A stretch of 64,000 bases of DNA from Nematostella vectensis (lineage: Eukaryota > Cnidaria > Anthozoa > Actiniaria > Edwardsiidae): NCBI RefSeq assembly GCF_932526225.1, contig NC_064037.1, positions 3,498,996-3,562,995 on the forward strand, in the 5' to 3' direction. A model generated the notes under the pieces. It was not told where the DNA came from, made no database searches, and was given only the letters and a program-made list of their open reading frames with translations. Made by a program: the position numbers and the translations under genes. Below are positions 49,697-61,452 of this stretch, in pieces. Each line of letters starts with the position of its first letter. The stretch's first letter is position 1.

Positions 49697-50042
49697 CACA
49701 GGTAACCCAGGCAATGGTTTCGAAGCTTGGAATGGGCTGTTATTCTTAGAGGTAAAACGAGTGGATTGAAGTCGCGATTTTTTGCGAAACATTGCCAATA
49801 ATGATGACTTCTCTCCCCCTTAGTAGGGGGAGAGAAGTCATATATTCCGTTACGAAAACCCCCCAAAATCGTATAATACACATCAATATGACAACAACAT
49901 GGCATGTTCAAAGTTTTAAGGCAATTTTATTGGCAATGTTTCATAAAAATTCGCGACTTCAATCCACTCGTTTTACCTCTAAGAATAACAGCCGATTCCA
50001 AGCTACGAACAAGCTTCAAAACCATTGCCTGGGCTACCTGTG
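49697..50042. mobile_element. Foldback element with about 100-bp inverted arms
   Basis: The left arm (49697-49798) and right arm (about 49929-50042) are inverted copies sharing CCCAGGCAATGGTTT and GAGGTAAAACGAGTGGATTG. A perfect 16-bp-stem hairpin (TGACTTCTCTCCCCCT, loop, inverse) sits between them at 49805-49840. No target duplication was identified. Confidence 0.75.
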
Positions 50043-51202
50043 GTTTGACCATGAGGTATATGAGAAAGCAGTAATCCACTTGAGCGCTCTACCACTATCT
50101 CCATACTTGGTATCTAAGCCTATTTATGCGGGAGGGTCAATAAGATTTCCACGCTCTGGGTGCGTCTTATTTTTATGGGCGCAGCTGATAGATAGTATAA
50201 TAGAATCCACAACCAGGAATATTTCTCGCTGGGAGAGCCACTTGGCTAGGAACATTCAGTGACGCCAATCAAAACGTTATCACTGTGAACGCTATTTTAC
50301 GATCCAAGTATTTTATAAAAAGAAAAGTTTTGCAAAGTTACAGTTGAATGACGTTAAGTCGAACCGCTCGCTCCTCTACCGCTTCTGTTTCCAGTGTCCG
50401 TCTCGGATCAAAGATGTCTTCCCGGCCTAAGCTAACCCGGCTTGACCTGTCCCGCCCATCTCGCGGCATGTGATTGCGATAGATAAGAGTGTAACTTATG
50501 CATTAGCCAGAGACAGGACTTTTTTAAGGGGTAAGGAAGAAGTCCCCCCTGGAGGGTTTGACATTCAGGGGCTACGTGTAAAGTGACCTCTGTTGATTAC
50601 TTAGTGAAACAAATGCAACCAAATCAAGAGCAGACGCAACAACTAAAGTCTGTTGGGGAGGGAAACTATCAAATCAAAGTCGTAGCTTTGATATCTATAC
50701 GGACATGTAGACTAGCTTTTATGATCTCACTCGATCGCAGCTAATTTGACCGTACGATCGCAGTGGTTTTCTTGCGGTCGCACACGCAGGGCGAGTTTTT
50801 ATATAATCGAATGGGAACTAACCTTTGTGACAGGGGATGGGAGTGTGTGATGCTGTTATTACTTTTTACTGTGAGTGGGGGGAGAGGAATTAAATTTTGA
50901 TCTCTGCTGTTGGACTCGAAAGCCCCTGGGCTTTTGGTTTAGTTAATCTGACCGCGAATAAACAGGCACCCCATCACATTTCTTTATTTACATTTCGCGT
51001 AATCCGTCTCAATCATAACATCCGACACGAGCGTGACAAAGTAGTTGCTCCTCGAATTCTCAGCATACCATAGCCATAGCCACGGGGAATTGGGCCGAGC
51101 GTCAAGACCTACACCGTGCTCGAGCTTGACGGGCTGTATCGCTATGCTCTAACTTTGCTTCGCAACAGAGTATGCAATAGAGTACAGTACGACCCACACA
51201 TC

Positions 51203-54200
51203 ATGGCTGATACTCCAGATGTTATAATAGTGCTTGGACTAAGGTCTAATGCCGATGGGAGCGCGCCGGATTTGATGAAGCGCCGATTGCGAGAGGCAGT
51301 ACGTGTATGCGAATCGCTAACTTCAAATAACCGCCCACATCCTAAAGTGATCCTCACAGGCTACCAGGCCCCTGATCAGGTCAGTATTCTAATTGTACTC
51401 TTCTATCTAAAGCGATAAAGCTGCGAATGGTTGGGTTATCGCTTGCCTTGAGATCGGACTGTTGGGTGTGATGCGGATTTTTGTATCGAGACAACAGAGT
51501 AAAGGCAGACGCACTTCGCCAAGCATGTGATATGCTATACTGTCACGTTACTCACACGCTCAAGAGATCCACTTAGAAATGTAAGCGTTTGTTTTTCTCT
51601 TTAATTCACGCTATTTGAATATTGTAGTTTAACCTCACCTGTGCATTACAATAACCTCACTCCATTATAATAATCAATTATCAATTAGAAGAAGTAATTA
51701 GGGTTTAATCACCCTAGGCACTAGATTGAAATGCAAACTTATATTATTCAAGTTGTTTACATTCTTAAAGAGAATGAGATGAGATTAGTGTAAACAATGG
51801 CTCACAAACACTGATTTCAGTTATACCCGATTTTACTCCCACAACATTTGATAGATGCACACCATAACTATAGCTCCAGCTATAGTATTCACTAGAACAG
51901 CCGTTCCCTACTTTTAATGGTGTTTTTTTAGCATCATCATGTATCAAATTGCAAGATAAATAATTATGATACTCCAAATATGCATAGACTTTGTCATCAA
52001 ATTGGAAGATTCGACAATAAGCATTATCTAAAAAAAATGCACTAAGATTTGTTCCTTAGACATATTTTACCATAAATATTTTCTTTAAAAAAATAAGCCA
52101 TCATTGCTTGAGGTTAAGAAAGGTTTAGAAAGTCAATGAAAGTTGCTGTCATGTAGGTCATTGTCAGGCATAACTACTGGCAAACCTTTTGACCCTTGAT
52201 GCTAAAGATATATGTCAGAATCCTACTGAACATGTTTTGACAAGCACTCCCTCTTGAAATATTGAGAAAAAATTTAGATAAAATAAATGTAATTTCACTC
52301 ACATTACCTCAAAGAGCTTATTTCTAAGAGCACATTGGTTATTGTCGGTAATTTTCTAGAACATACCCTTCTTTAGTTATTATGTGATCTCAATTCTTTC
52401 ACTATTTTGTTAATAATACTTATAAAATTCTACATATATTTGTGAATAAAAGAATGTGATGCTTTATTGTTGTTGTGCTTCCTATTTGCATTATTGTTGT
52501 TCGTTTTAAAAATAATTCTGTTACCGATGATGTCTTGACGATGCTTATATTGCCAATTATATTATTATGGGGGTTGGGGGTTCAAATATAGAATCCTTTT
52601 ATTCTAACCAAGCAGAACATCTTTAATTGGCCATATAAGTATAAAGCTACTGTATCTCAAGAAAGGTTGTTACCCTCAAACTGTCACAACAAGACCACAA
52701 AGAAGCACAGGAGGTTAAAAATCACTGGTAATTTGGCAACTTTCTGCTACATGAAACTTTCCAGATTCCCAACTCATGGATTGAGTCAGAGTAATATCTA
52801 TTTAAAAGTGGGTTTCTGGAATGTTTTTCATGTGTTCTTCTTTGGACCCTAGGGAGTGTTCATTACACAGAGGGTGGAGATGTTGATTGGGGGCTCTGAA
52901 AATTTGTAACCACCAAAAGGGGTGGGCTTCGAAAAGAAAAAGGCCAGCTCCTTTAGGAGCTGTACTGTAAAGCAGTTGGATTTACTGATACACTTTATTA
53001 TCAGTCAACAGAAATAAACTTCTAAACAGTGGTGGAGCATGCAAATCCACAAAACCATATGCATACATATGTTGTACATTATCCCTTTTTATACAGAAAA
53101 ATATTTTTAACAAATATTTTTTACAAATGTATACTCCTTCACAGTCGTCATTAGGGGAGGACCATGGGACTTTTAAGGGCGGGGGAGGGTGATTTTGAAA
53201 AAAAAATTCCTGCAAGCAACTGATTGATACATGCAAAAAAAATATGGAACCAAAAGTTGTGAATAAGAGATGTCAGACTCTTAAGTAATGATGAACTGGA
53301 TCATCAACTTGGACAAGAAGGTCAACTTTGCAGCATTCATTTTCCAGATTTAAAGACCTTTTTGTTAGGGTGGGAGGGGGGGGGGGGGCTCTGAACATTT
53401 TGGGATTCTGAAAGGGGGCACCAAAAATAATGTTTACAATGAAAGGGAGGCTCTGAAATTTTAAAGTTTCTCGAGTAAAAATCTCCCCTCCCCCCACTCT
53501 ACATATATATACTCTACGATAAGATACCATACAATACAATACAATAATCTTTATTTACCAAGGGTAGCATATTAAACGAATTACAGTTTTCTAACATATG
53601 GCCCTCATATACTCTGTGTATTTAAAGAGCACTCCCCTAGGCACATAGTGTGTAGACTGAAGAACCTTTTTTGGAATAGTTATATATTCCTGAACCACCC
53701 TCTTCAGGCCTTTATCTCAAGATGAGCTCTGGGGTCACAATTTCATGATGGGCGCTAATCCAAGTGAGGGAGTGAAATCGAAGCTGGTTTCTAAACCAAG
53801 CATTTACAGTACTCCAAATGTTTTTTTTTAGGCAATGACAGAGGCCAAAGCCATGGAGAAACTAGCCCTTGAAGGGAACTTGTTTCCTCCAGAACACATC
53901 ATCTTAGAAGAGAAGGCAAATTCCACAGCAGGGAATGCTTACTGGGGCAGGATTATCGTAGATGACTTAGATGCAAGTCAAGTACATGTTGTTACTTCAC
54001 AGTACCACATGGATAGGACTAAGCTCATCTTTGCCAAGGTAAGGTGACTGGAATTTTACAGTTACACAAGGGACAATAGTGGCTTGTAAGATTGTAAAGG
54101 CAAATTTCTGTCGATGGAACCTGTTTTTATTTCTGTTACCAAAGGGTATGGCAGCAGATTGGGATTTGTAACAAAAATTTTCCTAAAATTAACGTCCCTC

Positions 54201-57200
54201 AAACGCTGCAGTTTATAAAATAATTAAGGGGGGACATTGAGGTTTGCGTTATTGGCACTTTTTTGTACCATATTCGGTAAAAGAGCAAAAAATATGTGGT
54301 GATAAGGTATTAAAAAACACTGTGAGATTTTGCTTTTCAGATGGCTGTATTGCGGTGTTTTTAAAAGTTTTGTTCGGTATTGCGGTAATTAGACCCCCCC
54401 AACGTCCCTCCCAATTAGTTATGTATTTTATTAAAAGGCTGCTTATAGGGTGCCAACATGTACAGCTATACTCCATTCCTGTTAGTCCTTGACAATAAAG
54501 TGCCCAATATGTTTTGATTTCCAGATCTTTGCACCAGACATTTACCAAGTACATTATCATGGATGTGCGCACGACCCAGGAGATGACTCCATACCAGAAA
54601 GACTGCGGCGTGAAGAGAAATTCATGAAATGTGTAGACCAGCACATTTATTACGTCACACAGGACGTCCCATATACCATGATAGAGCTCTTAAAGTCACC
54701 ATTTATTGATGACAGACATTTCACTCATGGTTTCACGACTAGATTTGGTGGTATCTCCACTTACAAGAGTTTAGCTTCAATGAACATGATGTATAGCCCC
54801 AAGCGAAGAGACCCAGAAGCAAACATCACAGAGAATCGTCTTCGACTGGCAAGGAATTGTATATTTGATGAGCACAGTTTTTACTTTGCCAAGTGTGTAC
54901 ATGGCAATAATGTATGGGTGTTTGGTGACCCAGAGCCAGAGAGTTATGATGCTATTGTAACGTCCCATACTGGAATCACCATTGCAGCTCCGGGGGCCGA
55001 CTGCATGCCTCAGGTTTTCTGTGATCCAGTTAAAAAGGTGAGTTAAACAAGTTATTTTTATAAAACACCTTCCAACCATCATGTTAGGTGGGGCACAAGT
55101 GCCCCCCCCATTAAAAAAAAAAAAAGGAAATGACCAGTAGGGGCATGGCTGTGCCCCAAAATATTTCTTAATGTTACAGCTCTGCATGTTCGTCACATGC
55201 TTGCACGTCCACTTGTCACCATAAAGCACACGTCCACTTGTCACCATAAAGCGCACGTCCACTTGTCACCATAAAGCACACGTCCACTTGTCACCATAAA
55301 GCGCACGTCCACTTGTCACCAAAAAGGACACGTCCACTTGTCACCAAAAAGGACACGCCCACTTGTCACCATAAAGCACACGTCTACTTGTCACCATAAA
55401 GCACACGTCCACTTGTCACCAAAAAGGACACGTCCACTTGTCACCATAAAGCACACGCCCACTTGTCACCATAAAGCACATGTCCACTTGTCACCATAAA
55501 GCACACGCCCACTTGTCACCATAAAGCACACGTCCACTTGTCACCATAAAGCACACGCCCACTTGTCACCATAAAGCGCACGTCCACTTGTCACCAAAAA
55601 GGACACGTCCACTTGTCACCATAAAGCACACGCCCACTTGTCACCATAAAGCACACGTCCACTTGTCACCATAAAGCACACGCCCACTTGTCACCATAAA
55701 GCACACATCTACTTGTCACCATAAAGCACACGTCTACTTGTCACCATAAAGCACACGTCCACTTGTCACCATAAAGCACACGCCCACTTGTCACCATAAA
55801 GCGCACGTCCACTTGTAACCAAAAAGGACACGTCCACTTGTCACCATAAAGCACACGCCCACTTGTCACCATAAAGGACACGCCCACTTGTCACCATAAA
55901 GCACACGTCCACTTGTCACCATAAAGCACATGTCCACTTGTCACCATAAAGCACACGCCCACTTGTCACCATAAAGCACACGTCCACTTGTCACCATAAA
56001 GCACACGCCCACTTGTCACCATAAAGCACACGCCCACTTGTCACCATAAAGCACACGCCCACTTGTCACCATAAAGGACACGTCCACTTGTCACCATAAA
56101 GCACACGCCCACTTGTCACCATAAAGGACACGTCCACTTGTCACCATAAAGCACACGCCCACTTGTCACCATAAAGCGCACGTCCACTTGTAACCAAAAA
56201 GGACACGTCCACTTGTCACCATAAAGCACACGCCCACTTGTCACCATAAAGGACACGCCCACTTGTCACCAAAAAGGACACGTCCACTTGTCACCATAAA
56301 GCACATGTCCACTTGTCACCAAAAAGCACGTCTACTTGTCACCATAAAGGACACGCCCATTTGTCACCATAAAGGACACGCCCACTTGTCACCATAAAGC
56401 ACAGCTTTTTCATACGTGCGGCATTGCTCACACTGGTTTTTTTAGATCTTTGGTTACCCATGCTTGCACCCTTTTCAGTATTAGTAAGCATTCACTCCAC
56501 GAGAAGACACAATGCTTGTTTTCCCATGTCTTTGGTTGTGCTCAGGGTTGCATCCTCCGTGCATAGCATTTGAGCATTTTTTTTTCTCCATTAGACGTTG
56601 GGGAGTGCTAACCTTTTCTGAATCGTGTTTGATCCCTTGTCGAGACATGGAGAGTATCTTTGTTTTTCGGCCCTGTTGTGTTCCTCAGCCCTAACATGGG
56701 CGATCTTACTACATATCAGGAACGTAAATGTAAACCGTTTATAAGATTGTTGTATAAGCGCTATATAAATACTATTTGTTTCTTGTTTGTTTTTTCAGAT
56801 TTGTGGCATTGCTCATGCTGGCTGGAAAGGTGTGCTCGCAGGAGTCTCGCAAGCGGTGATAGAAGTCATGAAGAATCGTTTTATGTGTAACTCAAGAGAT
56901 ATACGCGTAGCAATAGGTCCGTCTATTGGTCCATGCTGCTTTGAGGTAGGCGAAGATGTAGCAGAGCAGTTTGCGAAGATCAATCCCGATGTAGTCGTCA
57001 AGAAAGAAGGTGCTCCAAAGCCATTTGTGGATCTGCGAAAGACGTCCAGGATTGTGCTCGAGGGGCTTGGGATTCCTTCACTCAACATTGACGACGGAAC
57101 AGGGTAGGCAGAACAGCACTGGCATAGCCAGGATGTTTAACAGGAGGGACCCATAAAATTCCCTTTCAAGGCATTTTCTCATGTGTTTTAGATAACGTCT

Positions 57201-57990
57201 TCTACATTTACTGTATTTTTGGCTGCTAAAAGGTGGGGGAGGGGGCCCCTTGGCCAACCCCCTAAACAAATACCATGTTGCATCCTGGATATCATTGGGG
57301 AGCATCATCATCGTCATTATCAATAACATTCCAATAATCATATACAACTCCCATAAAACAAACATTTTCAATGTCGCGATTGCAATTCAAGTCAGACTTT
57401 TAAAACAAAACCTCCCTTAAGCGGACGCCTTATAGTACAGACACATTATTTCGGTCCAGACACTGATCGTTGTATTCCATCTTTTTTAACATCACAATTA
57501 TCGTATTCAGCATCATAATGCAGGACTGTTCAGCCCAAGGGAGAGAACCCCTCTGGCCAAGGCCTGGTACCTTGCCTTATTCTCTTATTTTTCGAAGCGA
57601 GCAAATCAGTATGATAACAGAGGCAGCGGCCAGTTGTTCCGTGTGGGGGTGGGGTGGGGGTAAGTTTGTCATTCTCTACTCTGGGTTCTGGAATGCCAAA
57701 ATTTACTGCAAAATTCAATCAATTTCGATTCATTCGTTTGAACTCAAAGGCCGAATTATTTCTGAATCAGTTTACCCTTCTAATCTGACTTTGTGTTCTC
57801 TAGTGACATAGAGAATGTGGACAAGACTGGGCGTGTGACCCAGTGTACGGTGTGCGACCCTAAAAAGAGGTTCTACTCGTACAGGCGGGATGGAGATCAG
57901 TACGGTACTCAGATAGGCTTCATCAATGTCAAGACCAAGGTGAAAGACCACGACGAGGATTCAAATAAGAAGAAATGTATAGTCAGCTAG
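51203..57990 (+). CDS. LACC1: DUF218 domain fused to LACC1/YfiH-type purine nucleoside enzyme, five exons
   Basis: About 462 aa from the ATG at 51203; an in-frame ATG at 51116 would add 29 residues. Exons 51203-51379, 53832-54038, 54525-55037, 56799-57103 and 57804-57990 join without phase conflict. Residues 5-130 are a DUF218 (YdcF/ElyC-like) domain: VIIVLGLRSNADG, KVILTGYQAPDQ, EEKANSTAGNAYWG, VHVVTSQYHMDRT. Residues from about 170 form the multicopper-oxidase-like LACC1 fold: HGFTTRFGGIS, VHGNNVW (His254), PGADCMPQ (Cys288), IAHAGWKG (His305). The spacing 34 then 17 equals that of the His/Cys/His catalytic set I recall for human LACC1 (250/284/301). Human LACC1 acts on purine nucleosides (deaminase and phosphorylase activities). 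The last residues are KKKCIVS, a basic stretch plus CaaX-type end, so lipid anchoring is possible. Confidence 0.85.
51380..53831. other. First intron of the LACC1 fusion gene
   Basis: AT-rich intron with no nested gene recognised. G-rich low-complexity patches occur near 53150-53480. Confidence 0.5.
53526..53605 (-). mobile_element. Fragment of a retroposon tail
   Basis: Closely matches 26397-26460 around AATAATCTTTATTTACCAAG and GGTAGCATATTAA. On the minus strand it ends in a repeated ATTGT tail. Confidence 0.5.
55193..56405. repeat. 25-bp minisatellite, about 48 copies
   Basis: The unit is CACTTGTCACCATAAAGCAC plus ACGTC or ACGCC. It occupies most of the intron between exons 3 and 4 of the LACC1 fusion gene. 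Variants (GGAC for GCAC, CGCCC for CGTCC, AAAAAG for ATAAAG) are mixed along the array, as expected from unequal exchange. Confidence 0.97.
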
Positions 57991-58104
57991 ATTAAACTGC
58001 ACGACGCATATTTTGTTTATCTAGAACCTTCCAGCAAATAATTTTTGTTTGAGTAAATGCGATCTACACATCCGTCACAATGGTTGGCTGTGATTGCTCA
58101 AGCT

Positions 58105-58545
58105 CGTTTCTATATGATCGCACACGATCTCAGCTAATTTGACCGTAAGTGATCGTAAAGTGGTTTCCATATGATCGCACACGATCTCAGCTAATTTGAC
58201 CGTAAGTGATCGTAAAGTGGTTTCCATACGGTCGCACACGATCCCGGCTAATTTGACCGTACGTAAGTGATCGTTAAGTGGTTTCCATACGGTCGCACAC
58301 GATCTCAGCTAATTTGACCGTACGTAGTGATCGTAAAGTGTTTTCCATATGGTCACACACAATCTCAGCTAATTTGACCGTACGTAAGTGATCGTAAAGT
58401 GGTTTCCATACGGTCGCACACGACCTCAGCTAATTTGACCGTACGTAAGTGATCGTAAAGTGGTTTCCATATGGTCGCACACGATCTCAGCTAACTTGAC
58501 CGTACGTAAGTGATCGTAAAGTGTTTCCATATTATCGTATTTGAT
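58105..58545. repeat. About eight copies of a 57-62-bp unit after the LACC1 gene
   Basis: The unit includes TCAGCTAATTTGACCGTACG, TAAGTGATCGTAAAGTGG and TTTCCATACGGTCGCACACG. A related single unit lies at about 50725-50795, upstream of the same gene. Confidence 0.92.
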
Positions 58546-58756
58546 CGCCTACGAGCTTACTTCTCCATGTGACAGGGATAAGTTTATTGTATAGCATGGT
58601 TTAAGGTAATGTATTTTAAACTGGAATGAGATCAGTTGTACGAACCTGTAACAGCATGATCTCCACTTAATAGATAATAGCATTTTGTATTTCTTTAATA
58701 CGAGTTTGTAATTAAAGTATTCTTTCATTTATTTTTTTTTCTTGGTGGAGGGGTAA

Positions 58757-59232
58757 TGCACTAGTCAATTGAAACTCCGGTCCCCCGGGACTAGCGGGGT
58801 AGTAACGGGGACATGACCGTGGAAGTACGCTTTTGAACAGCTACATTTCTCCCGGGGGGCGGGGGCAGTAACCTTTTTGCCAAATTAGCGGGAATTTTTA
58901 GCCGTGATGGTAACGAAAACACCTTACGAAATTTTCGATGATCCGTGTATCGATTATTTTGCCGTTCTTGTTTTATACGTCGTGGGATGTCTTTATCATT
59001 GAATCTTGAAGCGTTGATGGATATTTTCAACAATATTGGTTTGAGTTGCGATAGAAGAAGTCGTTGCGGTAGTAAATCTAGAAAATAATGTACCATACGC
59101 CGGGGCAATAGGGGTGGGGATTGTAACAGCACGATTTCTCCCGGGGGCGGGAGAAAATTAAAAATGTAACACTGCACAAATGTTACATTCCCCGCTATGA
59201 CCCGGGGGTCGGGGTTTCAATTGACTAGTGCA
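58757..59232. mobile_element. Harbinger-like MITE, 476 bp, TAA target duplication
   Basis: The ends TGCACTAGTCAATTGAAAC are perfect inverted repeats extending into a GC-rich CCCCCGGG segment. TAA flanks both sides (58754-58756 and 59233-59235). It has no transposase frame and belongs to the same terminal family as 19064-19136. Confidence 0.8.
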
Positions 59233-59235
59233 TAA

Positions 59236-61452
59236 ACCGTTGAAAATATTCCGATCAAAGGTGCAAACCAACACACGCCGGAACAAGAAATTAAACCCGG
59301 AATCCAGTTGTGAGACACACAGGCACTACAAAGCAACGTTCTGCCAACTGTCTTAGTGGAAGATTCGGTTTTCGCCGAAAGTTATGCCTATCCTTTGTTG
59401 TGTCCTCCGTAGACATCGGCTTTACCCAGAAAGCAGCAGCAAAGAAACACAGGCGATCGGGATTCCTGTGGCGATGCGTCGAGCGCGAGGAATTTGTCGA
59501 CCACAGGATTAGATTCATTAGACTCCCGGTTCTATGCATGTGGAGGGGGCTACGTTGCTTCTTATTGCCGTCTACAAACCTGTGAACTTTGCTCCTCAGG
59601 GGCGACTCCATATCTTACTTTTAATATTCAAATGCCAATAAGAAGGATAATTCACCGAGCCACTCAGGCTTGCCCAACATATACCCCAGGGGAAGATATG
59701 TTGAATTGGAACTTGGTCAAACTGTGTGCCCTGAAAATATACTCATTTATATTCCACGAAAACTCCTTAAACTAAGCGACTGACAGCGAAATCGATTAAC
59801 AATTTTTAATAACAAATCAAATTTGCAAAAAAAAAATAAATAAAATAAGAATAATAACTTAACCGTTATTAATGTCAAAACTGCAACATTTCCATTGTCC
59901 ACATTTGTATAGCAATCTAACAGCTTTAATAAAGAAAATGTACGCCAAATGCTTGTACCCTTTAAACGCCAGCAGATCTTGTGAAGTTTCTAGGGTCTCA
60001 AGCGGATACTCAAATTACAGTAGTCCAAATGGGACAAAATCAAATCTGGAACGCGGAGCACTTATGCAAGATAAACAAAATTTCCGAAGCGAATATATAC
60101 CTGTGTAACGTCAGCGCAAAAAGGGATCGGTAAATGGCAGTGCTGTGACCGAAAGGAGCCACAGACCACAAAAGATTCCTAATAAATTCAGAAAAAAGGT
60201 ATAAACCGTACATTTTCCATTATAGGTCATCGATGTATGGTATGCTATCGCTGGGGTTTAGCACATAAGGAATAAGTAGGTATAATTTCTACACAGACGC
60301 ACCTTTCGGTCGTAGAACTGCCATTGGACATTCGCACTAACGTCTTTTGAAATAGGTGTATGTCAACTGTCTAGACCGTGTTTATAGGCCAAGAACAATT
60401 CTGCAGAATTCCTTCGCTTGTGTTTTTGCCTACACTTAAGTGATTCACGTCGCTAGACTCAAGACTGTCTCAATCTGTTATTATGGTTTTTCTGTGGTCC
60501 ATTTGTCGGTCATGTGATCTTTTTGAGGTCAAGGGCAGCGTTTACCGGCGTCTAAGCCTGGGTGCAGGTCTGAGAATATTTCCTCTGACGAAACGGCCCT
60601 ACAAGAACAGAACACTGTAACTTCTTTTGACAGAATGTCCCCCATAAGAATAGAATATTGTCACTGGCAGGAGTACTGCTTTAAGAGATGCCTAACATAG
60701 GGTGATCAAACCCTGGCCGCATTTTGTATTAGGCCAAGGCTTAGCAACCAGCAACAGAATACCTTATGATGAAATACAAAAGTTGCAACCAGCAACAAAA
60801 GACCTTATACTGAAATACAAAAGGTAAACGAAAAGTAGAAATGTATGGTACTACCTCTGACAGCCAGAGGGAGAGCTGAAGCGTGATATGGCAAAGGGAA
60901 CCTGCAAGTAACAAAACGGACACTAAAGAGAAAAGAGGCAGATGTGCAAACCAAGAACAAAATCGTCTAAAACCCACTTATGACAAAGGAAATAGGTCAA
61001 GGTCTGACTGCAAACTACCAAGAGAAATCTTCCAAGCCATGTGAAAGGCCAAGTGAGTTATAGCAGACAACGGTTGGCCATTGAATTACTTAAGCCCTTG
61101 ATAAGGCACGAAGATATCTCTATTGAAGTGCTAATATCGGCACCAAGGTTTCTCGCAAAAACACATTCTTTCTAATTCAAATGTACGCACTATAAGAAAG
61201 CAGCCGATAAGCGACAAGCATCACATTTGCTCGAGAATAGTTCACATAAAGACAAAGTCACAAAACAGATAACAGCGTTGGTGCTCTGCTGGTGGAAGTC
61301 AGTGTTCGAAGTAAGGCTTAAGTGTCGATACCATTCCTAAGCCGCCACGCTAACGAAATTTACAAACTGACGGTAAAAGATCTATTTCAGATAAAAATAC
61401 AGTTAAAACATAAAGTAGGACTCTTTTCTAACTATAACTTGCTTTTCAAGTC
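59236..61452. other. Intergenic or 3' untranslated sequence
   Basis: No exon was supported. A two-copy repeat of about 45 bp (AACCAGCAACA..GAAATACAAAAG) lies at 60739-60832. The right part is probably the 3' untranslated region of the minus-strand acidic gene. Confidence 0.4.

Larger units (their letters stand above)
48099..51115. other. 3' flank of protein 4.1 and intergenic DNA
   Basis: No gene was recognised. It holds polyadenylation signals, a tandem repeat at 49115-49345, a foldback element at 49697-50042, and one unit at about 50725-50795 related to the array at 58105-58545. Confidence 0.5.

Noticed and set aside
55193..56405. CRISPR-like regular repeats
   Set aside because: Units are directly contiguous with no unique spacers, and the sequence is eukaryotic. 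This is a minisatellite; the same holds for the 40.2-44.1 kb array.
59291..59775. Overlapping open frames on both strands
   Set aside because: No domain, no splice consensus in phase, and mutual overlap indicates chance.
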